Part shown: one piece after another, positions 31,993-39,702 of the stretch
How positions within the stretch are numbered: the first letter of the stretch is position 1
Layout of the letters: every line of letters starts with the position of its first letter
Assembly: GCF_900109265.1 (NCBI RefSeq)
Contig: NZ_FNZM01000032.1
Span: 1-64,000, forward strand
Source of the DNA: Paraburkholderia tropica
GTDB lineage: Bacteria; Pseudomonadota; Gammaproteobacteria; Burkholderiales; Burkholderiaceae
Direction: 5' to 3'
Length of the DNA stretch: 64,000 nucleotides
Translations under genes and position numbers: made by a program
The notes under the pieces: generated by a model
The model's input: only the letters and a program-made list of their open reading frames with translations
Told to the model about the DNA's origin: nothing
The model's database searches: none

Positions 31993-33684
31993 GTGGTCGA
32001 ACGTGTTCAAGAGCCTGAACGCCATCCCGCCGTGGCGGAGGACGAGGCGAATCGCAGCGCTTCGCCCGAGCCGTGGCATCGCCGACCGCTGGCGCGGCGC
32101 GTGCTTTCGCCGACCCAGCGTCTGCGCCGCTGGCTGTTCGCGCAGGGCAGGCTCGCCACGCGCGCGATCGGCAATCATCCGTTTTTCGCCGGGCTCTCGG
32201 GCACGCTCGTTGCCACGGTGATGGCGACCGTCACCTATGTGGCGCTCTACGAAAGCCGCGCCGAAGAGATGCGGCACGCGGTCGAGAATTCGCAGAACAT
32301 CTTGCGGCTCCTGAGCAGCGACATCGCGCGCAACGTCGAGCTATACGACCTCTCGCTGCGCGCCGTGGTTGCGAGCGCGCAGGAACGCGCGACGTGGACG
32401 CTGCCCGACGCGCTGCGCCAGCGCGTGCTGTTCGACCGCGCGACGGCGGCCTCGTATCTCGGCGGCGCTTATGTGCTCGACGCGCAAGGCCACGTGAAGG
32501 CGTCGCAGAGCGGCGAGGCCGCGCCGAATCTGTCGGTCGCCGACCGCGATTATTTCGTCGCGCAGCAGCGCGATCCGCAGCTCGGCCTGTTCATTTCGAA
32601 GCCTTATGCTTCGCGGCTGCGCAACGGCGTGCTGTCGATCGGGCTCACGCGCCGCATCAGCGCGCCCGATGGCGCGTTCGCGGGCGTTGCGCTGCTCGGC
32701 GTGCGGCTCGAGTATTTTCAGCAGTTGCTCGATCACATCGACGTGGGGCCGCGCGGCGTAGTCTTCATCATGATGGCGGATGGCACGCTGATCGCGAGCA
32801 AGCCGTTGATACCGAACAGCGTCGGCGCCAATTTCCGGCAGGGGGAAACCTTCAAGGTCGTGTCGAGCCGTCCCGCGGGCACTTTCGCGGCGCATTCGGG
32901 GACCGACGGCGTGGAGCGTCTCTACACGTGGGGCCGCGCGGGCACGACGCCGATCATCATCGGCGTGGCGCCCGCGGTCGCCGATATCCTCGCGGGCTGG
33001 CGGCGGCGCAGCATGGTCGCGCTCGTCATGACGACGGTGTTCGGCGGCGCGTGGGTGGCGGTGTCGTGGATTCTCGCCTTCGCGCTGCGCGACAAGCTGA
33101 TCGCCGAGGGCGCGTTGCTGCGTCTCGCGGTCACCGATCCGCTCACGGGACTCTCGAATCGGCGCGCGCTCGATCAGCGGCTCGTCGCCGAATGGCAGCG
33201 CGCGGTGCGCGAGCGCGCGCCGCTGGGCGTGCTGTTTCTCGACATCGACCACTTCAAGCTTTTCAACGACACCTATGGCCACGCCGCCGGCGACGAGGTG
33301 CTCGCGCTGGTGGCCGAGCGCATCGCGTCGGGCACGCGGCGCGCCGCCGATATGGTCGCGCGCTACGGCGGCGAGGAATTCGCGGTGGTGCTGCCCGGCG
33401 CGACGTTGGCGGGCGCGGAGAAGGTCGCGCAGAAGATCCGGCGGCGTATCGAGTCGGCGAATCTGGCGTTCACGGGTTCGCGCCACGGCTGCGTGACGGT
33501 GAGCGTGGGCTGCGCGAGTTGCGAGCCGCCGGTGGGCGGCAGCGGCGCGAAGCTGCTGGCCGCCGCCGACGTGCAACTCTACGAGGCGAAGAACGCCGGG
33601 CGCAACCAGGTGCGCGCGAAGGCGTGGACCGGCGCGGACGACATCATGCCGGGCCCGGCTGCGGCGACGGATATGACGAGCTGA
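31993..33684 (+). CDS. Membrane diguanylate cyclase with periplasmic CACHE sensor
   Basis: About 563 residues: a first membrane helix ('LSGTLVATVMATVTYVALY'), a large periplasmic double CACHE-type sensor domain, a second helix ('MVALVMTTVFGGAWVAVSW') and a C-terminal GGDEF domain. The active-site loop reads 'RYGGEEFAVVL', preceded by 'RAAD', an intact RxxD product-inhibition site. It should make c-di-GMP in response to an extracytoplasmic ligand. GTG at 31993 was chosen because GGAGG lies nine bases upstream; the frame opens at an ATG at 31900, which lacks a good ribosome-binding site. Confidence 0.88.
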   Translation: MVERVQEPERHPAVAEDEANRSASPEPWHRRPLARRVLSPTQRLRRWLFAQGRLATRAIGNHPFFAGLSGTLVATVMATVTYVALYESRAEEMRHAVENSQNILRLLSSDIARNVELYDLSLRAVVASAQERATWTLPDALRQRVLFDRATAASYLGGAYVLDAQGHVKASQSGEAAPNLSVADRDYFVAQQRDPQLGLFISKPYASRLRNGVLSIGLTRRISAPDGAFAGVALLGVRLEYFQQLLDHIDVGPRGVVFIMMADGTLIASKPLIPNSVGANFRQGETFKVVSSRPAGTFAAHSGTDGVERLYTWGRAGTTPIIIGVAPAVADILAGWRRRSMVALVMTTVFGGAWVAVSWILAFALRDKLIAEGALLRLAVTDPLTGLSNRRALDQRLVAEWQRAVRERAPLGVLFLDIDHFKLFNDTYGHAAGDEVLALVAERIASGTRRAADMVARYGGEEFAVVLPGATLAGAEKVAQKIRRRIESANLAFTGSRHGCVTVSVGCASCEPPVGGSGAKLLAAADVQLYEAKNAGRNQVRAKAWTGADDIMPGPAAATDMTS

Positions 33685-33924
33685 AATTCGGGCTGAATGG
33701 CGAACTGATTGGCGGGCAGATTGGCGCGTTTGCGCGGCGAGCACTGAATGGGGCGCGCGTGATGAGTCTGCGCGAAACCGCCGCGGAGCCGCCCTCGTCG
33801 CGCGACACCCCGCACAACGCCTGCACCGAGCCGCGCGGGCGTCGTGAAGACGCCCGCGGCCAGGTGCAACCTGATTGCGACGTTTGCCCGGATCGCCGGA
33901 CCTGCTCGCGTGAATCCGTTCGAA

Positions 33925-34329
33925 TCAGCGTGCCGATTTCGAGAGGCGATGGCCGAGGCCAAGATTCGACACGATCTGCCACGTATAGACGCGCGAATAA
34001 TGGACGCCGAACTGGCGGCCGATCAGTTCGCGCACGCGGCTGTTGGTCCACGCGTCGCTTGCAAAACCATGCTCTCGCGCCGAGCCGTGCAACGCATTGG
34101 CGATCCAGCCCAGCGCGGCGTGGTCGAGCACGGAAGGACGGCCGCCCACGCTCATCTGCTGGAGCGCGGCGAGCCCGCCGTCCTCCACGATGGACTTGTA
34201 GCGGCGCACCGTCTGGGCGGAGAGGTGCAGCGAATCGGCCACGGCATGCACCGTGGCGCCTTCCACGAGCATCTGTCCGGCGGCCATCCGGCGCGCGACG
34301 CTCGGCAAATTTTCGGTTCTGGTCAGCAT
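33925..34329 (-). CDS. Orphan IS630-type winged helix-turn-helix protein
   Basis: A 134-residue protein consisting only of the two HTH units found at the N-terminus of IS630-family transposases: 'GATVHAVADSLHLSAQTVRRY' and a C-terminal winged-helix part ('NSRVRELIGRQFGVHYSRVYTW'). No DDE catalytic domain follows on either side, and I saw no inverted repeats bounding it. It may be a transposase relic or a domesticated DNA-binding protein. An ATG further upstream gives a 170-residue version without support. Confidence 0.75.
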   Translation of the reverse strand: MLTRTENLPSVARRMAAGQMLVEGATVHAVADSLHLSAQTVRRYKSIVEDGGLAALQQMSVGGRPSVLDHAALGWIANALHGSAREHGFASDAWTNSRVRELIGRQFGVHYSRVYTWQIVSNLGLGHRLSKSAR

Positions 34330-34967
34330 GTGATCACTCGTCGACGAAAGATTCCGGTCATGCGGCTTGCGGATGCGCCGCTCCTTCAACCCAATTCCTG
34401 CATGCGGGTCTTGTCGTTTGCTGCGGCCTTGCGTCAACTCCTGCCCGACGCGCGGCCTCTTGCGGACGGCGAAACGTGACGCCCACTCGGGACGTCCACC
34501 TGGGACGCGTGCGGACTGCTCGGGCAGTCCGCAGCGGATATTAATAATTGTTTTTGTAGGGAATGTGTATAGCTGGCGGAAAAATAGTCTGCTTGACTTA
34601 CGGATTTTCCTGGACTATCGGAAAAAATGAACGTATCCAATTCGATCAACAATACCGCGAGCCATTGCGCATTCGCGCCATCATGGACCGCCGATTCGCT
34701 CGAAGCAATGTTTGCAATCCTTTTTATCACGACCGCCCACGGGCAGATTACGAGAGCGATCCCGTAAATTTCGGCAGAATGCATTTCCGATTTCCATTGA
34801 ATCGTTTTGCGAAATTCGAGGGGCCTGAATTCACGCGTTTGAATCGCTGAATGCGATTTGAATTGAATCGGACGGATCGAAAAGGCGGACCGGTTTCACG
34901 CTGCTGCGCGTCGCGGCGCGAATCCGTCGGGTCTCTTCCGCCTCGCATACTTTTACGGGCTACAGCA
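34330..34967. other. Non-coding region with an AT-rich island
   Basis: About 640 bases between the HTH gene and a small hypothetical gene. From about 34535 to 34865 the composition shifts sharply to AT-rich, with runs such as 'ATTAATAATTGTTTTTG' near 34540, unlike all neighbours. Short open frames exist on both strands (for example 34563-34850 plus) but none has a good ribosome-binding site or recognisable sequence. It could be a silenced promoter region or a foreign remnant. Confidence 0.6.
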
Positions 34968-35366
34968 ATGCATACTGAACTCGACGAAAAGGTGGGACGC
35001 CTGCTGCGGCGCGCAGCCAGCCGGCGCGGCCTCGTGCCGTATGGGGCTTTTCACGCGCTGTTCGCGCAGACCGTGCCGCTGCGCGAACGTTATGAGCAGC
35101 TCGAAGCGGCGGCGGCGGCGCTGTGCGAGCCGCAGGTGGCCGATTACGCGTCGCTGCTCGCGACCGATTCGGGGCTGCCGGGACCGGACTTCTTCACGCG
35201 CTTCCGGCGGCTGCACGCTGAGCGCTATTACGCGACGCTCGGCGCGGACCGCCATCGCATGCTCAAGCTCACGGAAAAGCGCCAGCTCGCGAGCGAGGAG
35301 CGCGAACGTGTCTACGACCACTATCGCAGCGCCGAGCCTTGCGTGGCGCTCGGGCAGGACGCGTGA
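34968..35366 (+). CDS. Hypothetical protein, 132 residues
   Basis: A soluble, charged, mainly helical protein starting 'MHTELDEKVGRLLRRAASRR'. No signal peptide or membrane segment is visible and I recognise no family. Codon use is the typical GC-rich pattern of this genome, with strong third-position bias, which supports real coding. It follows the AT-rich island, so its promoter may lie there. Confidence 0.65.
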   Translation: MHTELDEKVGRLLRRAASRRGLVPYGAFHALFAQTVPLRERYEQLEAAAAALCEPQVADYASLLATDSGLPGPDFFTRFRRLHAERYYATLGADRHRMLKLTEKRQLASEERERVYDHYRSAEPCVALGQDA

Positions 35367-35506
35367 GTGCCACGTGAAGGGCGCCGCGCGGTTGAATCGT
35401 GCAGGCGTGCTGAAGCGTCGTTGATTGCAGACGTGGCGCGCGTCGCGTGGCAGGCAGCGCGCGCCGCCTGCCTGATCCGCGCGGAGCGGATCGAGGGTGA
35501 TCGACG

Positions 35507-35743
35507 CTAGTCGACGCGATTGCGGTCGCGCGCGAGAATCGAGACGTACACCGCCGTCGAGACGATGATCACGCCCACGCCGATCATCACTTTCTGGTTG
35601 TTGAACTGCACGAGCCCGAGCACGGCGATCGCGATGCCCGTGGCCGAACCGAGCGTCCCGATGGCCGCCACGAAGATGCGCAGCTTGCTCCAGACGCGGT
35701 GGCGCCGTTCGGGACCTGCGCCTTCCCTCAAACGATCGAACAT
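35507..35743 (-). CDS. Small two-helix membrane protein
   Basis: A 78-residue protein with a charged N-terminus and two membrane helices ('IFVAAIGTLGSATGIAIAVLGLV' spans more than twenty residues; its core is residues 26-45, and the second is about 54-72). A short basic tail 'ARDRNRVD' ends it. A GGGACGAG lies upstream of the chosen ATG; the frame extends 44 codons further without support. Function unknown. Confidence 0.65.
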   Translation of the reverse strand: MFDRLREGAGPERRHRVWSKLRIFVAAIGTLGSATGIAIAVLGLVQFNNQKVMIGVGVIIVSTAVYVSILARDRNRVD

Positions 35744-36421
35744 CTTCTCGTCCCTTTCACGTGATGTGCGCGGTCTGATGACCCCGCGTGGCGGCGCATG
35801 CGCGGCCGCGCGCGCAGACCTCTTTGTGACAAGATTAGACGATCGTGCGCTTCGTTGCTTTCGGAATGACTGCAATGCGGGCTGCGATGCGCTGTCATGA
35901 AGCCGCCGTAACGAAACTTTCTGCGGACTTTTCCATGGCTTTAAGTTTGCCTTAATTTTGCGTCGCCATGATGGGTGCGTCGGGTCGATTCGATAGTCGA
36001 TTCGCGGTTGTTCTTCACGTCCCCTGTTAGCCGCCGATTTTCATCGGCGGCTTTTTTTGTCGCGTGCGATTGCGTGCGCGATTGCGGTTTCGCGCGGTGC
36101 CCGCTTTGCCCTTACTTCGCCATTCTCTTCACTTTTTCAATCGATTGTGATTGACGTGAGCTGCGACGATTCGTCCGTGCGCATTCGTTCACTTGCGCAG
36201 TCTCGTGCACGCTTCAGGTGCTAAGCTCGAGTGAGTGCGGATGCAGTCCGTCATGAGATCGCATGACGCGCAACGGTCGCGTTAATCGATGAAATCGGCG
36301 AAATAATCGCATCCGCTCTCGCGCAACACGCACACGACACGCAATGACACAGCGGCGAAGCGCGCGGCCATTGCACATCGTTTCTTTTCTTTTCCTCGCA
36401 TCGTCTCACTGGAGGAGCAAG
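35744..36421. other. Intergenic region with an orphan terminator
   Basis: About 680 bases before the alcohol dehydrogenase gene. It contains a strong rightward terminator at 36030-36058 that no annotated gene uses, since the nearest gene to the left reads leftward. Its left part holds the promoter of the small membrane protein. No protein-coding gene is supported. Confidence 0.65.
36030..36058 (+). terminator. Strong orphan intrinsic terminator
   Basis: GCCGCCGAT (36030-36038) pairs perfectly with ATCGGCGGC (36043-36051) around a TTTC loop and is followed by seven T residues. No annotated rightward gene ends upstream of it within 660 bases, so it may end a small RNA. Confidence 0.9.
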
Positions 36422-37459
36422 ATGAAAGCGCTCGTATTCAATGGGCCCGGCCAGAAAGCGCTGGAAGACAAACCCGAACCGCAACTCGAGAAGCCGTCCG
36501 ATGCCATCGTGCGCATCACGAAGACGACCATCTGCGGCACCGATCTGCATATCCTCAAGGGCGACGTGCCCGAGGTGAAGCCCGGCACGACGCTCGGTCA
36601 CGAAGGCGTGGGCGTGGTGGAAGCGGTGGGCGAGGGCGTGTCCAATTTCAAGGTTGGCGACGCGGTGCTGATTTCCTGCATCAGCTCGTGCGGCAAGTGC
36701 GAATATTGCCGCCGCCAGATGTATTCGCACTGCACCACGGGCGGCTGGATTCTCGGTCATCTGATCGACGGCACGCAGGCGGAGAAGGTGCGCATTCCGC
36801 ACGCCGACACGAGTCTCTATCACCTGCCGAAGGGCGCCGACGAAGAGGCGCTCGTGATGCTCAGCGACATTCTGCCGACCGGTTTCGAATGTGGCGTGCT
36901 CAACGGCAAGGTCAAGCCGGGGCAGTCGGTGGCGATCGTCGGCGCGGGGCCGGTCGGGCTGGCGGCGCTCATGACGGCGCAGTTCTACGCGCCGGGCCGC
37001 ATCGTCATGGTCGACCTCGACGACAACCGGCTCGAAGTCGCGAAGCGCTTCGGCGCGACCGACGTCGTGAACAGCAAGAGCGGCGACGCCGTCGAGCGCG
37101 TGATGGCGCTCACGAACGGGCGCGGCGTGGACGTGGCGATCGAGGCCGTGGGCATTCCGGCGACCTTCTCGATCTGCGAGTCGATCATAGGCGCGGGCGG
37201 CACGATTGCGAACGTGGGCGTGCACGGCACCAAGGTCGATCTGCATCTGGAGAAGCTCTGGGCGCACAACATCACGCTCACGACCGGACTCGTCGACACC
37301 TACACCACGCCGATGCTGCTCGCCACCGTCGAGTCGAAGCGGCTCGAACCTGGCAAGCTCGTCACGCACCGCTTCACGCTCGATCAGATCATGGACGCGT
37401 ACGCCACTTTCGGCGAAGCGGCGCGCACGCAGGCGCTCAAGGTGATCATTTCGGCCTGA
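36422..37459 (+). CDS. Zinc-dependent alcohol dehydrogenase family protein
   Basis: A 345-residue medium-chain dehydrogenase. Catalytic zinc ligands are in 'TICGTDLHILKGD' (Cys38) and 'GHEGVGVVE' (His/Glu). The structural zinc motif is 'CGKCEYCRRQMYSHC', and the Rossmann motif is 'VGAGPVGLAA' near residue 171. It oxidises an alcohol or diol with NAD(P). The pattern is like isopropanol/butanediol-type dehydrogenases; the substrate is uncertain. GGAGGAGC lies seven bases before the ATG. It is a single-gene unit. Confidence 0.92.
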   Translation: MKALVFNGPGQKALEDKPEPQLEKPSDAIVRITKTTICGTDLHILKGDVPEVKPGTTLGHEGVGVVEAVGEGVSNFKVGDAVLISCISSCGKCEYCRRQMYSHCTTGGWILGHLIDGTQAEKVRIPHADTSLYHLPKGADEEALVMLSDILPTGFECGVLNGKVKPGQSVAIVGAGPVGLAALMTAQFYAPGRIVMVDLDDNRLEVAKRFGATDVVNSKSGDAVERVMALTNGRGVDVAIEAVGIPATFSICESIIGAGGTIANVGVHGTKVDLHLEKLWAHNITLTTGLVDTYTTPMLLATVESKRLEPGKLVTHRFTLDQIMDAYATFGEAARTQALKVIISA

Positions 37460-37499
37460 GCGCGCGCGTCGGAATGTCAGAGCGCGAGCGCTGCGTCGC

Positions 37500-38114
37500 T
37501 TAGTCGTATTCCGGAAAGCCCGCGCGACCTTGCGTGAGATCGCGCAGCGTGTCGCGCGCGGCTTCCACTTCGGTGGCCGGAAGCTGGACCGTCAGGCGCA
37601 CGGTCATCGTGTAGCGGCTGTCGACGAGCGTGTGCTGACCTTGCTCGATCCAGTGGCGCACGCGCGTTTCGTCGGGATAGCCCACTTCCACCGTGAAGCG
37701 CGCCTGTGCGATGCGCTCGACGCGCGGCGCGTCCTTGAGCGCGTGTGCGATGGCGTCGGTGTAGGCGCGCACGAGGCCGCCCGCGCCGAGCTTCACGCCG
37801 CCGTAGTAGCGCACCACCGCGGCGAGCACGCCGTCGAGATCGTGATGGCGCAGCACTTCGAGGATCGGGCGGCCGGCCGTGCCCGAGGGTTCGCCGTCGT
37901 CGGACATGCCCGACTGGCCGCCTGCCAGCAGCGCCCAGCAGACGTGCGTGGCCGTGGGATGTTCTTCGCGCAGACGGCGCAGTTCGGCCATGGCGGCTTC
38001 GCGGTCGGCAACCGGAATCGCGAGGGCGATGAAGCGGCTCTTGCGGATCTCGAGTTCCGCGCCGACGGAGTTGGCAAGGGTATAGGTGGGCAAAGCGGGC
38101 GGGGCCGGTAGCAA
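37500..38114 (-). CDS. yigZ: YigZ/IMPACT family protein
   Basis: A 204-residue protein with the IMPACT N-terminal domain ('FIALAIPVADREAAMAELRRL', then 'DDGEPSGTAGRPILEVLRHH' and 'VVRYYGGVKLGAGGLVRAY') and a ferredoxin-fold C-terminal domain. The family is ribosome- or translation-related and poorly defined. The first possible start is a TTG at 38114, with no ATG before the conserved core, so the true start could differ by a few codons. It converges with the alcohol dehydrogenase gene. Confidence 0.88.
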   Translation of the reverse strand: MLPAPPALPTYTLANSVGAELEIRKSRFIALAIPVADREAAMAELRRLREEHPTATHVCWALLAGGQSGMSDDGEPSGTAGRPILEVLRHHDLDGVLAAVVRYYGGVKLGAGGLVRAYTDAIAHALKDAPRVERIAQARFTVEVGYPDETRVRHWIEQGQHTLVDSRYTMTVRLTVQLPATEVEAARDTLRDLTQGRAGFPEYD

Positions 38115-38452
38115 GGCCGGAGCGGCCAGGGCAAACCGTCATGTTAGCGGATGTGCCGGCGCGCGCGGCCGGCCGAACAGGCCGCGCCTGCTATCGAGCG
38201 ATAGTGAGGCAAAAAACTGCGACGTCAGGCCGCGCTGCGGCATCTTGACAATTTCCGTAATGGATTCTTGCGCGTTGTGCTAATGACGCTTTGGGCGCGA
38301 GGCCCGATAATGCGTTCCATGACGGGTCTAGCTCTGGCTGGAGCGAATCCGAACTCCTCATTCGGTGATCCGTCATATACCGATTTCGTCGTGGCGCCGC
38401 AGCTCCTGCGCCGCGATCTCCCAGACGCTTCCTCTCTGCGGCAAGCACGCAG

Positions 38453-38490
38453 AAAAAATCCCCGGTCAGGATATGCTCCGATGACCGGGG
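38453..38490 (-). terminator. Leftward intrinsic terminator
   Basis: On the minus strand CCCCGGTCA (38490-38482) pairs perfectly with TGACCGGGG (38468-38460) around a 13-base loop, followed by A and six U residues (plus-strand A-run 38453-38458). No annotated leftward gene ends here. Confidence 0.8.
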
Positions 38491-38634
38491 GTCATAAGGC
38501 TCGCCTGTTCTCAAGAGGCGATTCCACCTTACGCCCATCAAAATTCCGCGGCAACGCAAAAAAATGTCGCAGGCCGTGCGCCGTCTGCGTGCGGGTCTGC
38601 TCGCGCGATGGCGTCTGAGCGATTTTTCGCGCGC

Positions 38635-38665
38635 AAAAAAAAGCCCCAACCGTAGCGGCCGGGGC
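38635..38665 (-). terminator. Leftward intrinsic terminator
   Basis: A stem with arms 38643-38652 and 38656-38665, containing a 2x2 internal mismatch, is followed on the minus strand by eight U residues (38642-38635). No annotated gene ends directly upstream; it closes the short leader-like frame starting at 38758. Confidence 0.8.
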
Positions 38666-38973
38666 AATGAGAATACACCGTGCGCTCCGGGGAACGAAAC
38701 GCCCAACCACCTTAACCGCCAGTCCGGCCAGGATCAACGCGGGCGCATTACGCAGCATTACCTTCTGTGCGCTTGCGCACTTATCCGCCGTGCGTAAGCG
38801 CAGCGCCAGGCGCGTGTTTTTCCCTTCGTTCGCGTCGATTGTGATTCGGAGGCCAAATCAAGCGAAGGCGAGCGATAGTCGCAGTTAGCAGGATTCAGGT
38901 AAGGGAGTGAAATGCGCGCTGCGCCGCGCCGCCCGAAAATGGCGCGAAAGCGCCCCGGCGAGGGGAGAAATGC

Positions 38974-39012
38974 GCCGAGGCCGGTCTCTCTTTCGAAGAG
39001 ACCGGCCTCGGC
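38974..39012 (-). terminator. Perfect 16-bp hairpin downstream of small exported-protein gene
   Basis: GCCGAGGCCGGTCTCT (38974-38989) and its exact complement (38997-39012) flank a 7-base loop. It lies 61 bases beyond the stop of the gene at 39073. There is no strong U-run, so it may be a 3' stabilising structure rather than a simple terminator. Confidence 0.7.
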
Positions 39013-39072
39013 GGTCCGGCTTAGCGTAAGTCCGTCGCGCGGCGCTCGAAGGCAGCCGCGCGAGATCACGCA

Positions 39073-39384
39073 TTAGTAGCGCGGCGGGGGCGGCGGACGA
39101 TGGTCGTCGTGACCGCGCGGACCCGGATCATGCGGGTGACGGTGCATCCACTCGTCATGTTCCCAATAGCGGTGGCCGTCCCAGTAACGGTTGTCGTGCC
39201 AGCCGATCGACAGTTGCACGCCCACCGGCATCATGTGGGGCTGACCGTATTCGGGCGCCGAGTCGGCACGCAGGCCGTACGGGGCGGATTGAGCGAAGGC
39301 GCTCGAGGCGCCCATCAGCGCGCCGCCGGCCAGCAGTGCAGCCGCGAGGACACGTGCGGGGGTCTTCCAGCTCTTGGTGTTCAT
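39073..39384 (-). CDS. Small exported His/Pro-rich protein
   Basis: A 103-residue protein with a clear signal peptide ('TPARVLAAALLAGGALMGAS', cleavage after 'AFA'). The mature part is rich in His, Tyr, Trp, Asp and Pro ('DNRYWDGHRYWEHDEWMHRH') and ends in 'RPPPPPRY'. The His/Asp content suggests possible metal binding in the periplasm, which is inference. GGAGGAAAGAAC precedes the ATG. No family is recognised. Confidence 0.75.
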   Translation of the reverse strand: MNTKSWKTPARVLAAALLAGGALMGASSAFAQSAPYGLRADSAPEYGQPHMMPVGVQLSIGWHDNRYWDGHRYWEHDEWMHRHPHDPGPRGHDDHRPPPPPRY

Positions 39385-39702
39385 GTTCTTTCCTCCTCTT
39401 CGGGTTCATCGTCGCGGCGCATCGGTTGTTGCGCTGCGTTCGACCACGGAACCAAGCTTAGCGAGAGGAGCGCGGTGAAAACGTGACCACTTGTAAGCTT
39501 TCGTTTCACTCAAACTGTCATAAGAAATAGGCCCTTTTAACAGTCGAACCTTGATGCAAAAAGGATTACCGCGCCTTTCTGAAGATTGCGCGCGGTAATC
39601 AAAGGGCCAGGTTGTCAAGAGGCGTTACATTCGACGGCGACCCGACGCGGCTTCGACGCCGTCCGACGCCTCTCGCCGCGCCCTGTATCTTTCAAAAGCC
39701 CT
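39385..39702. other. Intergenic region with an 11-bp inverted repeat
   Basis: About 320 bases between two leftward genes. An inverted repeat with 11-base arms lies at 39564-39574 and 39590-39600 (GATTACCGCGC with its exact complement, 15-base spacer). It may be a regulator site or a weak terminator of the acyl-CoA synthetase gene; no long U-run follows. Confidence 0.6.

Larger units (their letters stand above)
38115..39072. other. Long non-coding region rich in hairpins
   Basis: Nearly 960 bases without a supported gene, which is unusual in this window. It contains two leftward terminators (38453-38490 and 38635-38665), a leftward short frame starting at 38758 that leads into the first terminator, and a 16-bp perfect hairpin at 38974-39012. 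This suggests one or two leftward small RNAs or an attenuated leader rather than protein genes. Confidence 0.6.

Noticed and set aside
33925..34329. Complete IS630 element
   Set aside because: No DDE domain, no terminal inverted repeats and no TA target duplication could be found.
34563..34850. 95-residue frame in the AT-rich island
   Set aside because: No ribosome-binding site, no domain, and its codon use is unlike all neighbours; open mainly because the region is short and has few stops.
38191..38706. 171-residue minus-strand frame across the hairpin region
   Set aside because: It runs through two strong terminators and has no recognisable domain or ribosome-binding site.
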